Assembly (NCBI GenBank): GCA_030447925.1
Contig: JAUJNX010000005.1
Location: 62,001-126,000, forward strand
Length of the DNA stretch: 64,000 bases
Direction of reading: 5' to 3'
DNA from: Egibacteraceae bacterium
Lineage (GTDB): Bacteria > Actinomycetota > Nitriliruptoria > Euzebyales > Egibacteraceae
Part shown: one piece after another, positions 10,304-19,678 of the stretch
Layout of the letters: each line of letters begins with the position of its first letter
Position numbering within the stretch: the stretch's first letter is position 1
Position numbers and translations under genes: made by a program
The notes under the pieces: model-generated
Databases searched by the model: none
What the model saw: the letters and a program-made list of their open reading frames with translations, nothing else
Told to the model about the DNA's origin: nothing

Positions 10304-11019
10304 CAGCTGGGCAGGACGTAGCGCCAGATGGCCAGGTAGTGCGCCGTGGAGGCGGCCACCACCAGCAGGTGGAAGATCTCGTGGTAGCCGAACCACCGCG
10401 GGAACGGGTTGGGCCGCCCGGTCGCGTACACCACGGCGCCGACGGTGTAGAGGACCCCGCCGAGGACGAGCAGGCCGGTGCCCTGCCAGGGCAGCGCCGA
10501 CATCGCCTTGGCCAGCGGGACCACGATGATCCAGCCCGCGGCGATGTACCCGGCGGTCCGCGCCCACTTGGGGGTGCGGTACGGCAGCGCCGCGCCGATC
10601 ACCCCGCCGAGCGCGATGGTCCAGGCGACGGCGAGGCTCCAGGTCCGCCAGCCTCCCGGCAGCGCGTGGTAGGCGACCGGGGTGAACGTGCCCGCGATGG
10701 TCAGCTGGATCATCGCGTGGTCGCAGCGGCCAAGGATGAAGCGCGCCCTGCGGCCCCACGTGGGCACGTGGTACAGGGAGCTGGTGGCGTACAGGCCGAC
10801 CAGGCTGATCCCGAAGATCATCGCGACCAGCCGGGCGCTCGGGGGCCCCTGGGCCTCGAGGGCGAGGACGACCGCGCCGGCCAGGGCCACCGGCACGGCG
10901 AGCAGGTGGCTGACGCCGCGGAGCCACGGCTTGGGCAGCGCGGTGGCCACGGACGGGTCGGCGGACGCGCCGCGCGGGCGGGGGGGCGGCTGGGGCCCCG
11001 CGGATCCAGCGATGGTCAT
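10303..11019 (-). CDS. PAQR-family (hemolysin III-like) membrane protein
   Basis: A 238-residue seven-helix membrane protein of the progestin/adiponectin receptor and hemolysin III family. The family zinc residues are visible: SSLYHVPTW with a serine/histidine near residue 85, CDHAMIQLTIAGTFTP near 105, and GYHEIFHLLVVAASTAHY near the end, with HxxxH. Bacterial members are linked to membrane fluidity homeostasis and a possible hydrolase activity. It is the first gene of a coupled pair with the reductase/GNAT fusion. Confidence 0.9.
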   Translation of the reverse strand: MTIAGSAGPQPPPRPRGASADPSVATALPKPWLRGVSHLLAVPVALAGAVVLALEAQGPPSARLVAMIFGISLVGLYATSSLYHVPTWGRRARFILGRCDHAMIQLTIAGTFTPVAYHALPGGWRTWSLAVAWTIALGGVIGAALPYRTPKWARTAGYIAAGWIIVVPLAKAMSALPWQGTGLLVLGGVLYTVGAVVYATGRPNPFPRWFGYHEIFHLLVVAASTAHYLAIWRYVLPS

Positions 11020-11153
11020 CGGGTACACCCTGTCGTCGGGATCAGGTGGCGGTCCGCGCGACAGCCGGGTCCAGGGCCACAGCGGGTTGCGGGCATCCCC
11101 CCCAGTAGTACCCGCCGGGGCCGCGCCCATCCCGCGTGGGGCACCATCGGGGC

Positions 11154-12521
11154 ATGGGCAACCCGCTGGTGACCGCGCTGCCGGACGACGCCGCGCGCTA
11201 CACGGCGGGCAGGGCGCTGCGCGACCAGGTCCCGCGGGCCGCGCTGGGGCGCTGGAAGGCGCCGAAGGGCCGCCCGGACCCGGTCGACGTCCTGGAGGAG
11301 GCGCACGCCGGGCGGGTCGAGGAGCTCGTGCCCGTGCGCGTCGGGCGCATGGTCGCCTCGCCCTACGCGTTCCTGCGCGGCGCGGCCGCCGTCATGGCCG
11401 AGGACTTCGCCACCCTGCCGCGCACCGGGGTCGAGCCGGTGATCTGCGGCGACGCGCACCTCGGCAACTTCGGCTTCTACGCCTCGCCGGAGCGCGACCT
11501 GGTCTTCGACCTCAACGACTTCGACGAGGCGCACCCGGGGCCGTGGGAGTGGGACGTGCGCCGGCTGACCACCAGCGTGTGGGTCGCGGGCCGCCAGAAC
11601 GGGCTGGCGGAGGCCACCTGCGAGGACGCCGTGCAGTGGTGCGCCGCCGCCTACCGGCGCCAGATCCGGGCACTGGCGGGGCAGCCGCTGCTGGCGCGGT
11701 CCTTCGACCGCCTCGACCTGGACCGCATGCGCCAGGAGCTGGCCGACTGGTCGCTGCGCGGGGAGATCGAGCGCACCGCGGCGCTCGCGCGCAGCCGCAC
11801 CAGCGACCGCGCCCTGCCGAAGCTGACCCGCGAGCGCGGCGGCGTCCGCCGGATCGTGGACCGCCCGCCGGTGACCACGCACGTGCCGGCGCCGGAGACC
11901 GCCCGCCTGGTCGACGGGCTGGCGGCCTACCTGGACACCCTCCCGCCGCACTGGCGGCGGGTGCTCGGCTACTACCACGTGGTCGATCTTGCCCACAAGG
12001 TCGTCGGGGTCGGCAGCGTCGGCATGCGCGCCTTCGTGGCGCTGCTGCAGGGCAACGGGCCCCACGACGTGGTCTTCCTGCAGCTGAAGGAGGCGCGGCG
12101 CTCCTGCGTGGCCCGCTTCGTGCACGGCGACACCGCGTGGCACCGCCACCAGGGCGAGCGCGTCGTGGAGTACCAGCAGACCCTGCAGACCGTCAGCGAC
12201 CCGCTGCTCGGCTGGACCACGGTGGACGGGCGCGACTACTACGTGCGCCAGTTCCGCGACATGAAGGGCGCGGTCACCGTGGACGGCATGGACGGGTCGG
12301 CGCTGATGGACTACGCGCGGGTCTGCGGCGCCCTGCTGGCCAAGGGCCACGCCCGCTCCACCGGGGCGACGGTCATGTCCGGCTACCTCGGCAAGGGCGA
12401 CGGCGCCGACCGCGCCCTGGCCCGCTTCGCCCGCGCCTACGCCGACCAGACCGAGTCCGACCACGCGGCGCTCACCCGCGCGGTCGCCGCCGGCCGCCTC
12501 CCCGCCACCCACGGCGTCTGA
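11154..12521 (+). CDS. DUF2252 domain protein (kinase-like fold)
   Basis: 455 residues spanning the complete DUF2252 family. The key motifs are CGDAHLGNFGFY (about residue 103) and VFDLNDFDEAHPGPWEWDVRRL (about 120-140, two pieces), which resemble the catalytic loop and metal-binding aspartate of aminoglycoside-phosphotransferase-like kinases. Biochemical function is unproven. It stands alone and converges on the PAS kinase gene, 14 bp apart. Confidence 0.88.
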   Translation: MGNPLVTALPDDAARYTAGRALRDQVPRAALGRWKAPKGRPDPVDVLEEAHAGRVEELVPVRVGRMVASPYAFLRGAAAVMAEDFATLPRTGVEPVICGDAHLGNFGFYASPERDLVFDLNDFDEAHPGPWEWDVRRLTTSVWVAGRQNGLAEATCEDAVQWCAAAYRRQIRALAGQPLLARSFDRLDLDRMRQELADWSLRGEIERTAALARSRTSDRALPKLTRERGGVRRIVDRPPVTTHVPAPETARLVDGLAAYLDTLPPHWRRVLGYYHVVDLAHKVVGVGSVGMRAFVALLQGNGPHDVVFLQLKEARRSCVARFVHGDTAWHRHQGERVVEYQQTLQTVSDPLLGWTTVDGRDYYVRQFRDMKGAVTVDGMDGSALMDYARVCGALLAKGHARSTGATVMSGYLGKGDGADRALARFARAYADQTESDHAALTRAVAAGRLPATHGV

Positions 12522-12535
12522 GGGCCTCGGCCGGG

Positions 12536-14056
12536 TCACCGTGCGGCGCGGAGGGTGATGGCGAAGGTGCTGCCCTGACCGGGGGTGGAGCGGACCGCGA
12601 CGCGGCCGCCCTGCGCCTCGACGTACTCCTTGACGATGGCCAGCCCGATGCCGGTCCCGGGGGCGCCGCGGAGCGGGTCGGGCACCCGGTAGAAGCGGTC
12701 GAAGATGCGGTCGAGCTCCTCGGCGCCCACGCCGATTCCGTGGTCGGTGACCTCGACCGCGACCTCGCCGTCCCCGGCGGCGCGGGCGCGCACGGCGATG
12801 GGCGAGCCGTGGTCGGAGAACTTCGCCGCGTTGGTGAGCAGGTTCTCCAGGGCCCGGCCGAACGCGTGCTCGTTGGCCAGGACGACGAGGTCGCCGGGCA
12901 CGTCGACGTCCAGCTCGTGGTCCTGGGCGAGCTCGCGCAGGCGGTCCAGGACGGACGTGACCAGCGCCGCCACCGGGTGCGGGTGCAGCTCGATGGCCAG
13001 CTGGCCGCGCTCGAGCCGGGTGAAGTCCAGCAGCTCGGTGATGAGCTGGTCCAGCTTGAGGCTGGCGGTGGTGATGCGCCCCACCAGCTCGTGGCGCACG
13101 CCGTCCTCCAGCCGGTCCCACTTCGCGGTCAGGGTCTGGGCGTAGCCCTTGATGGAGGTGAGCGGGGTGCGCAGCTCGTGGGAGACCGTGGACAGGAAGT
13201 CCGACTTCATCCGGTCCAGCTCGCGCAGCCGGTGGCCCGCCTCGCGCTCGCGCGCGTACGCCTCGGCCAGCGCGTGCTCCGCGCGCCGGCGGTCGGTGAC
13301 GTCGCGGATCGCGGCGGACACCAGCCGCCCGCCCTCCGTGCGGATCGGGCTCAGGCTGATCTCCACGGGGAACTCGTGGCCGTCCTTGCGCAGCCCGTAC
13401 AGCTCCAGCCCCGCGCCCATGGGGCGGACGCGCGGGCGCCGCACGTAGCCGCCGCGGTGCTGCGGGTGCCGGTCGCGCAGGCGCTCGGGCACCAGGACCT
13501 CGACGGGGCGGCCGACCAGCTCCTCGCGGGGCCAGCCGAACAGCTGCTCGGTCTGGGCGTTGACCAGCGTGATGCGCCCGCCCTCGTCGACCAGGACCAT
13601 GGCGTCGGGCGCGGACTCCACGACCGCGCGGAACTTCGCCTCGGCCGCGCGCTCGTGCCCCCCGGGTCGGGCCACGACCAGCGCGCCGCCGGCGCCGCCG
13701 GGACCGGGGACGGGCGCGACCGTGGCGGTGACCTCGACGCCGCCCCCGTCGTGGTGCCGCCAGGTCGAGGTGGCGCGGGCGGACCGGCCCCGCCCCGCGG
13801 CCTCGACGAGCTCCGCCAGCGGCGGGTCGCCGTCGTCGCGGACCAGGTCCGCCAGGTGCCGTCCCATCGCCTCCTCGGCGGCGTGGCCGGTCAGCAGGTC
13901 AGCCGCGGCGTTCCAGACCCGCACCGTGCCGTCCGGGGCGGTGGCGATGACCGCGTCGTCGAGCCGGTCGACGAGCGCGGCAAGGACCAGCGGGTCGGGC
14001 CCGGCCGGCGGTTCCGCCGCGACGACCAGGTCGTCGGGGGACGTGCGAGAGACCAT
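12536..14056 (-). CDS. PAS-domain sensor histidine kinase (orphan, soluble)
   Basis: 506 residues with no membrane helix. PAS 1 spans about 25-125 and PAS 2 about 150-260 ([18 protein letters not shown]). The HisKA H-box is [18 protein letters not shown] near residue 300. The HATPase domain follows: N-box [12 protein letters not shown]1 [19 protein letters not shown]2 [18 protein letters not shown]. No response regulator is adjacent. The PAS ligand (redox, oxygen, light or a small molecule) cannot be told from sequence. Confidence 0.92.
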   Translation of the reverse strand: MVSRTSPDDLVVAAEPPAGPDPLVLAALVDRLDDAVIATAPDGTVRVWNAAADLLTGHAAEEAMGRHLADLVRDDGDPPLAELVEAAGRGRSARATSTWRHHDGGGVEVTATVAPVPGPGGAGGALVVARPGGHERAAEAKFRAVVESAPDAMVLVDEGGRITLVNAQTEQLFGWPREELVGRPVEVLVPERLRDRHPQHRGGYVRRPRVRPMGAGLELYGLRKDGHEFPVEISLSPIRTEGGRLVSAAIRDVTDRRRAEHALAEAYAREREAGHRLRELDRMKSDFLSTVSHELRTPLTSIKGYAQTLTAKWDRLEDGVRHELVGRITTASLKLDQLITELLDFTRLERGQLAIELHPHPVAALVTSVLDRLRELAQDHELDVDVPGDLVVLANEHAFGRALENLLTNAAKFSDHGSPIAVRARAAGDGEVAVEVTDHGIGVGAEELDRIFDRFYRVPDPLRGAPGTGIGLAIVKEYVEAQGGRVAVRSTPGQGSTFAITLRAAR

Positions 14057-14141
14057 GGGTCAGGAGTCCTCTCCTGCGCTCGCCGGGTGCACGTGAGCCT
14101 CGGCAGGTGCCAGGAGGAGCTTGAGTCCCTGATGGCGGCGC

Positions 14142-14179
14142 TTGACAGGCGCTGCTTGTGAGTGTTCAATCACTTACAT
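14142..14179 (+). promoter_or_regulatory. Promoter with overlapping TetR operator
   Basis: TTGACA (14142-14147), 17 bp, then TTCAAT (14165-14170), 7 nt before the ATG at 14178. An operator begins TTGTGAGTG (14156) and ends CACTTACA, covering the -10. A second copy with the same halves (TTGTGACTG and CACATACA) precedes the next gene at 14811-14834. Confidence 0.75.
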
Positions 14180-14753
14180 GACCGCCCCGCCGCTCCCGCG
14201 CTCCACCGCCGACGCCCGCCGGGCGACGGTGGTGGCCCGCGCCGTCACCGTGTTCGCCCGCCACGGCTACTGGGCCACACCGGTCGCGGACGTGGCCGCG
14301 GCCGCGAAGATCTCCCCGGCCTACGTGTTCCGCCTGTTCGACGGCAAGCTCGGGCTGTTCCTGGCGGCGCTGGAGCACTGCTTCACGCGCATCCTGGCGA
14401 CCCTGGACGAGTCCGCGGACCGCTCGGCGGGCGAGGCGCCCGCGGTCGTGCTGGAGCGCATGGGTGACGCCTACGCGCAGCTCATCGCCGACCGCGACCT
14501 GCTCCTGCTCCAGGTGCACGCCCTCAGCGCCGCCGATGTGCCGGAGATCGCGGAGGCCCTGCGCGGCGGGTACGCCCGGGTCGTCACCCTGGCCAAGGAG
14601 CGCTCCGGCGCGCCGGACCCCGCGGTGCAGCAGTTCATCGCCCTCGGCCAGCTCTGCCACCTCATCGTCGCCGCCGGCCTGCAGGGCCTCCCCGCCGGCT
14701 GGGCGCAGCTGCTGACCGCGGGCATGGCCCACCCCGACCGAGGGGGTGGCTGA
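14178..14753 (+). CDS. TetR/AcrR-family transcriptional regulator
   Basis: 191 residues. The helix-turn-helix occupies about 15-60: AVTVFARHGYWATPVADVAA and KISPAYVFRLFDGKLGLF, with an unusual VFRLF in place of the common LYxHF. The C-terminal domain resembles TetR_C_33-like members. The start at 14178 is fixed by the promoter 7 nt upstream; the operator overlaps this start, indicating autorepression. It probably also represses the dehydrogenase 91 bp downstream, which has the matching operator. Confidence 0.9.
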   Translation: MTAPPLPRSTADARRATVVARAVTVFARHGYWATPVADVAAAAKISPAYVFRLFDGKLGLFLAALEHCFTRILATLDESADRSAGEAPAVVLERMGDAYAQLIADRDLLLLQVHALSAADVPEIAEALRGGYARVVTLAKERSGAPDPAVQQFIALGQLCHLIVAAGLQGLPAGWAQLLTAGMAHPDRGGG

Positions 14754-14810
14754 CCCCGCCCCACCGCCCGTCCCGAGGCCGCCGACCGGCGGCCCGCTCT
14801 TGGCCCATTG

Positions 14811-14834
14811 TTGTGACTGATCAGCCACATACAA
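14811..14834 (+). promoter_or_regulatory. Second TetR operator copy
   Basis: The site starts TTGTGACTGATCAG and ends CCACATACAA, symmetric around CTGATCAG. About 17 of 24 positions match the operator at 14156-14179, including both outer halves. It lies just before the AAGGAG ribosome site of the dehydrogenase at 14845. Confidence 0.7.
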
Positions 14835-14844
14835 GGAGCACGCC

Positions 14845-15942
14845 ATGACCACACCGCACGAGACCACCGGCCCCGCGTCCCACCCCGCCGCCGTGCGCAC
14901 CACCACCGCGGTCGTCCTGCCCGGGGTCGTCGACTCGGAGGGCTTGCAGGTGACCACCCGGGCGCTACCCGCGCCCGGCCCCGGCCAGGCCCGGCTGGCC
15001 GTCGAGGCCACCGGCGTGTCGTTCGCCGAGCAGCAGATGCGCCGCGGCCGCTACTACGACCAGCCCCCCTTCCCCTTCGTCCCCGGCTACGACCTGGTCG
15101 GCACCGTCACCGCCGTCGGCCCCGGCGCGGACCCCGCGCTGGTCGGCCGCCGACAGGCGGCGGTGACCAAGACCGGCGCTTGGGCGTCCGACGTCGTCAT
15201 CGACGCCGGCGACCTGGTGCCGGTGCCCGACGGGGTCGACCCCGCCGAGGCCGAGACCCTGATCGTCAACGGCCTCACCGCCTGGCAGCTGCTGCACCGC
15301 GTCGCGCGGGTCCGCCCCGGCCAGACGGTGCTGGTGCTCGGCGCCGGCGGCGGGGTGGGCACGACGCTGGTGCAGCTGGCCGTCCTGGCGGGCGCCCAGG
15401 TCCTCGGCACCGCCTCGCCGCGCTCCCACGACGCCGTCCGCGCCCTCGGGGCCACCCCCCTGGACTACCGCGACCCCGACCTGCCCGCCCGCGTCCGCGC
15501 CCTGGCCCCCGTGGGCGTGGACGCCGTCTTCGACCACGTCGGCGGACCCGGGATCGTCGACTCCCACCGGCTCCTCGCCCCTCGGGGGACGCTCGTGGCC
15601 TACGGCACCCTGGCCACCCGCGACGCGCAGGGGTCCGCCAAGCTGCCCGTGCTGCTGCTGCTCGCCCGCCTGGCCTGGTGGCACGCCCTGCCCGACGGGC
15701 GCCGGGCGCACTTCTACAACCTGTGGGCGGGGCGCCGGAACCGCGCGGGGTTCCGCGCGCGCGTGCGCGAGGACCTCACCCAGGTGCTCACCCTGCTGCG
15801 CGACGGCCGGCTGCGCGCCCAGGTCGCGGCCCGCATCCCCCTGCACGAGGCCGCCCGCGCGCTGCGCCTGGCGGAGTCCGGCACCGTCACCGGCAAGGTC
15901 GTCCTGGTCCCCGCGCCCGCCGCCGCGCAGGAGGCCGTGTGA
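14845..15942 (+). CDS. Medium-chain zinc-type/quinone oxidoreductase
   Basis: 365 residues. It has a GroES-like N-terminal domain (VEATGVSFAEQQMRRGRYYDQPPFPFVPGYDLVG, read as family landmarks) and a Rossmann domain with VLVLGAGGGVGTTLVQLAVLAGA near residue 165. It lacks the catalytic zinc cysteine and so is quinone-reductase-like. The ribosome site AAGGAG is 7 nt before the ATG. A TetR operator sits directly upstream. Its TGA overlaps the next ATG as TGATG, coupling it to the cupredoxin. Confidence 0.87.
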   Translation: MTTPHETTGPASHPAAVRTTTAVVLPGVVDSEGLQVTTRALPAPGPGQARLAVEATGVSFAEQQMRRGRYYDQPPFPFVPGYDLVGTVTAVGPGADPALVGRRQAAVTKTGAWASDVVIDAGDLVPVPDGVDPAEAETLIVNGLTAWQLLHRVARVRPGQTVLVLGAGGGVGTTLVQLAVLAGAQVLGTASPRSHDAVRALGATPLDYRDPDLPARVRALAPVGVDAVFDHVGGPGIVDSHRLLAPRGTLVAYGTLATRDAQGSAKLPVLLLLARLAWWHALPDGRRAHFYNLWAGRRNRAGFRARVREDLTQVLTLLRDGRLRAQVAARIPLHEAARALRLAESGTVTGKVVLVPAPAAAQEAV

Positions 15943-16301
15943 TGCGCCCGCCGCTCGCGCTCGCGCTGCTCGCCGTCCTCCTGGCCGCCTGCAGCAGCTC
16001 CCAGCCCCAGGGCGACGTGGGCACCGGCCCCGCCGACGGCGCCGCCGTCGCCATCGCGATCGACGCCGAGCGGGCCTTCGCCCCCGCGACCCTGTCGCTG
16101 CCCGCCGGGGAGACGGTCACCCTGGAGATCACCAACGCTGACGGCGACGCCCACGACTTCGCGGTGGAGGCGGTCGCGCTCAACACCGGCACCATCCAGC
16201 CCGGCGGCGTCGCCACCGCCACCCTGACCGTCCCGGCGGGCACCACCCCGTTCGTGTGCACCTTCCACCCCGAGATGCGCGGGACCATCGAGGGCGCGTG
16301 A
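15942..16301 (+). CDS. Cupredoxin-like lipoprotein
   Basis: A 119-residue exported lipoprotein with a lipobox LLAAC (Cys 17) after a hydrophobic signal. The mature part is a single cupredoxin domain. Type I copper ligands are visible as the histidine of DAHDFAV and the Cys-His-Met set of FVCTFHPEM. It is probably an extracytoplasmic electron carrier or copper protein. Coupling to the reductase gene suggests shared TetR control. Confidence 0.87.
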   Translation: MRPPLALALLAVLLAACSSSQPQGDVGTGPADGAAVAIAIDAERAFAPATLSLPAGETVTLEITNADGDAHDFAVEAVALNTGTIQPGGVATATLTVPAGTTPFVCTFHPEMRGTIEGA

Positions 16302-16421
16302 CCGCCCCCGCCCGGCACCGCCGGGACGCGCGGGCGGCGGGGGTGGGGTCAGCGGCAGCGGCGGCCTGCTGCCGCGTCGACCAGCAGGGTCCCGCGATGG
16401 ACGCGACGAACACGCTGCTGG

Positions 16422-17039
16422 TCAGCCGGCCTGGCCACCCCGCTGGGGCTGGTCGGCCAACGCCAGGATGGGCAGCGTCAGCAGGAGGGGCGACAGCCAG
16501 AGCACGACGGTCGCGGGCCCGGGGAGGGGCACCGCGCTGGCGACCAGGATGACGAGCGCGAGCGTCACCAGCGCTGTCGCCTGCGCTGCGACTCGGCCGG
16601 TCTCTCGCCGACCCCAGGCGGCCATCCCGGCCGACCCGATGCCCAGGACCACCGCGGGGAGCGGTGGCGCGAAGCGGGTGTCGCGCAGATCCAGCGCGTT
16701 CACCAGCGTGATGATCGCCACGAGCGTGACCCCCAGCACGACGACGCCGAGCAGCCAGGCGCGGGCAGCCGTCACCGCCGGCCGCGGACGCCCTCCGGCC
16801 AGGGCGATGATGACCAGTGCCCTGTAGAGCAGCACACCGGCGATCGGTACCAGCCAGATGACGAACAACGGCTGGTTCAGCACATGCTGCACCGTTCCCC
16901 GTGCCAGGTAGGACCCGCCGAACACCACCGCGAGAAGGGCGGTGACCCCCCCGCACAGCACCGCGGTCGCCCGCCACGCCGCCAACGGCGTGACACCGCT
17001 GCGGGGCGCCGGTATCGGGGCTCGCTCCGCTCCGGTCAT
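16422..17039 (-). CDS. Membrane protein of unknown function
   Basis: 205 residues with five to six predicted membrane helices (for example ATAVLCGGVTALLAVVFGG and AWLLGVVVLGVTLVAIITL). No motif points to a family. I chose the ATG at 17039; the open frame extends upstream to 17162 into the duplication arm. It is bounded by a cupredoxin on one side and the 17-kb inverted duplication on the other. Confidence 0.7.
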   Translation of the reverse strand: MTGAERAPIPAPRSGVTPLAAWRATAVLCGGVTALLAVVFGGSYLARGTVQHVLNQPLFVIWLVPIAGVLLYRALVIIALAGGRPRPAVTAARAWLLGVVVLGVTLVAIITLVNALDLRDTRFAPPLPAVVLGIGSAGMAAWGRRETGRVAAQATALVTLALVILVASAVPLPGPATVVLWLSPLLLTLPILALADQPQRGGQAG

Positions 17040-17084
17040 GCGTTGTCTCCCTGCGGTCGCGGTGTGGCGCGATCGAGGAAGTGG

Positions 17085-17780
17085 CTGTGGGGTGGGTTCG
17101 TTAGTGGTTGCATGTGGGCAGTGCGTCCGGGTCGGCGGTGAGCGCGACGTCGATGTCGTCACCGTCGGGCAGCGTCAACGTCGCCGCCCAGGTGGTGCGC
17201 GGGCCGTCCCGCTGGATGGTCACCTCGGCCGTGCTGGCGCCCGGGTCCTGGCCGGTCCGCAGGAACAGCCGCGGGTCGCCGTCACCCACGTTGTCGGACC
17301 TGACCCCGAACGTCCGCCCCTGGTCGTCGTCCACCGCCACGTAGGTGCCGTTCTGCGTGCACGCCGATACCACGGTCACTGCGACGCCGTCGACCAGCAG
17401 GCCCGCCGGCGCCTGGGCGGGGGCGGTGACCTCGATGGTCGTGCTGACCACCGCGACGCCGGGGTCCGCCGCGTCGGGGTAGGAGGCGGACAGGACGTGG
17501 ACGCCCGGTTCGCGCGGGCTGCGCCGGGTGGCCGGCAGGTCGCCGGCCCCGTCGGCGGTGAGCACGACGACCTCGCCCCCGCAGGGCCCGCCCGGTCCTG
17601 CGGGTACAGCGCCACGGCCACGTCCGCACCGGGACGGAAGCCGCTGCCGCCGACCTCGATCGGTGAGCCCGCTGTCACCGTCGCGGGGGCGACCAGGACC
17701 GGGTCGCCGCCGGGTTCGGGCGTCACCACCACCGCCGACGCCGACGCCGACGGCACCGGCGACGCAGCCGGCGACGGCGG
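17085..17780 (-). repeat. Left arm of a 696-bp inverted duplication
   Basis: The reverse complement of 18983-19678. As far as I can align by eye, the arms differ only by two single-base length changes: the C-run 17576-17580 against six G at 19183-19188, and the G-run 17461-17464 against three C at 19300-19302. The arm encodes an extracellular domain and its stop codon. Confidence 0.92.
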
Positions 17781-17921
17781 CGGTGACGGGGCAGCGGTGG
17801 CCTGGCCCCGGTCCGCCGTGGCGTGAGTGGTGGACGTGGACCCGGGCACGGCCGCACCAGTCGCCGCGCACCCGGATGTCAGGACGACCAGTACGAGGAT
17901 CCAGTGCTTGACCGCGTTCAT
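17101..17921 (-). pseudogene. Lipoprotein with duplicated extracellular domain (frameshifted)
   Basis: The start ATG at 17921 has a strong AAGGAG site. The product opens with a lipoprotein signal (HWILVLVVLTSGC), then a Ser/Pro/Ala linker, then a roughly 200-residue beta-rich domain beginning VLVAPATVTAGSPIEVGGSG and ending TADPDALPTCNH. The frame breaks at the 5-base C-run 17576-17580; adding one base restores one continuous protein of about 272 residues. The other copy has 6 bases there. It is divergent from the sigma gene and likely shares its control region. Function unknown. Confidence 0.75.
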
Positions 17922-17997
17922 CGTCGCTCCTTGGTGTTGCTTGCCGGCAGGACGGCGAGAGACGCGGGAGTATCTGGGTCGGTTGCATGGGGAACGG

Positions 17998-18669
17998 ATG
18001 CAACCGCAAGGTCCGCCGGCGCGTCTCCCGACGCCGATACGCCGACAGGACGAACGGGCAGCAGTGGCGGCCGATCTGGAGGGCTTCACGACCGGCGCCC
18101 TGATGGGGGCGCCTCCCGCAGTGCGGGCCGGTGAGCGGGAGCGGGTGGACGAGACGCGGCGGGACACGGCGGGAGACGAGAGCCTGGAGGCGTTCTGCCG
18201 GCGGATGCGGCCGCGCCTGCTCGGTGCGCTGACCCTCTACTGCGGCGAGCGGCATGTCGCCGAGGAGCTCGCGCAGGAGACCCTCGCGCGTGTGTGGGCG
18301 CATTGGTCCACCGTCCGCAGCGCTCCCAATCCCGAGGCGTGGACCCACCGGGTAGGGCTGAACCTGGCGGCCTCGCACTACCGTCGTCGAGCTGCGGAAC
18401 GGCGTGCCCGCGGGCGGCTCGGCCACGAGGTCGACGCACCGCCGGTCGACCCAGCCGACATGCTCGCCGTACGGCAGGCGGTCGCCCGGCTGCCCCGAGG
18501 CCAGCGGACCGCCATCATCCTGCGGTACTACCTCGACCTTCCCGTCGCGGAGACGGCCGCAGTGATGGGCTGCTCGGAGGGGAACGTGAAGTCGCAGACG
18601 GCCCGCGGCATCGCGACCTTGAAGGCGGACGGCGGCCTGACGCCGGAAAGGCAGGTGCGCGGTGCCTGA
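17998..18669 (+). CDS. ECF sigma factor (SigE-like family)
   Basis: About 223 residues. Region 2 lies near FCRRMRPRLLGALTLYCG and AEELAQETLARVWAHW; region 4 is RLPRGQRTAIILRYYLDL followed by ETAAVMGCSEGNVKSQTARG. The frame is open further upstream, so the start is uncertain: 17998 (GGGGAA upstream) or the ATG at 18103. Its stop overlaps the GTG of the membrane partner by 8 nt, the usual sigma/anti-sigma arrangement. It is enclosed by the two duplication arms. Confidence 0.85.
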   Translation: MQPQGPPARLPTPIRRQDERAAVAADLEGFTTGALMGAPPAVRAGERERVDETRRDTAGDESLEAFCRRMRPRLLGALTLYCGERHVAEELAQETLARVWAHWSTVRSAPNPEAWTHRVGLNLAASHYRRRAAERRARGRLGHEVDAPPVDPADMLAVRQAVARLPRGQRTAIILRYYLDLPVAETAAVMGCSEGNVKSQTARGIATLKADGGLTPERQVRGA

Positions 18670-19662
18670 CGACCTGTCCGCCCTGCTCAAGGTCGCGGCC
18701 GGCGACACGGACGGCGTCGATGACCTCGCCGACGTCCGGCTGCGCGCGGCGGCCTATCGCCGCCGTCGGGCAGGCGCCAGGGTCGCCGTCCTGCTGCTGC
18801 CGGTGGTCTTGATCGGAGGGGTCGCCCTGTCCGTGCGGGAACTGGCGGCGGACGGGGAGGTGGAGTTCGCCGGGCCCACGCCGTCAGCGTCCCCCGCGCC
18901 GCCTTCCCCGTCAGTCACCGCGTCGTCCTCGCCCGAGTCCGCGGTGGTCGATCCGCTCCCCGTCCCGCCGTCGCCGTCGCCACCGCCGTCGCCGGCTGCG
19001 TCGCCGGTGCCGTCGGCGTCGGCGTCGGCGGTGGTGGTGACGCCCGAACCCGGCGGCGACCCGGTCCTGGTCGCCCCCGCGACGGTGACAGCGGGCTCAC
19101 CGATCGAGGTCGGCGGCAGCGGCTTCCGTCCCGGTGCGGACGTGGCCGTGGCGCTGTACCCGCAGGACCGGGCGGGCCCTGCGGGGGGCGAGGTCGTCGT
19201 GCTCACCGCCGACGGGGCCGGCGACCTGCCGGCCACCCGGCGCAGCCCGCGCGAACCGGGCGTCCACGTCCTGTCCGCCTCCTACCCCGACGCGGCGGAC
19301 CCGGCGTCGCGGTGGTCAGCACGACCATCGAGGTCACCGCCCCCGCCCAGGCGCCGGCGGGCCTGCTGGTCGACGGCGTCGCAGTGACCGTGGTATCGGC
19401 GTGCACGCAGAACGGCACCTACGTGGCGGTGGACGACGACCAGGGGCGGACGTTCGGGGTCAGGTCCGACAACGTGGGTGACGGCGACCCGCGGCTGTTC
19501 CTGCGGACCGGCCAGGACCCGGGCGCCAGCACGGCCGAGGTGACCATCCAGCGGGACGGCCCGCGCACCACCTGGGCGGCGACGTTGACGCTGCCCGACG
19601 GTGACGACATCGACGTCGCGCTCACCGCCGACCCGGACGCACTGCCCACATGCAACCACTAA
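18662..19662 (+). pseudogene. Anti-sigma-like membrane protein sharing the duplicated domain (frameshifted)
   Basis: GTG start overlapping the sigma stop. Residues 1-38 are cytoplasmic (DDLSALLKVAAGD then a basic RRRRAGAR), 39-58 a membrane helix (VAVLLLPVVLIGGVALSV), then a Ser/Pro linker, then the same extracellular domain as the lipoprotein at 17101-17921. The frame breaks at 19300-19302 (three C; four in the other copy); restoring one C gives about 333 residues. The topology suggests an anti-sigma factor with an outside sensor; no zinc-binding HxxxCxxC motif is present. Confidence 0.72.
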
Positions 19663-19678
19663 CGAACCCACCCCACAG
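18983..19678 (+). repeat. Right arm of the 696-bp inverted duplication
   Basis: Mirror of 17085-17780 (paired positions sum to 36763). Identity runs from inside the Pro/Ser linker to 16 bp past the stop codon. The 1202-bp spacer between the arms holds the sigma gene and the two different N-termini. Confidence 0.92.

Noticed and set aside
10682..14161. 1159-codon open frame on the plus strand
   Set aside because: It covers DUF2252 and the antisense of the PAS kinase with Ala/Arg/Gly-rich, low-complexity translation. It is a third-position GC shadow of real genes.
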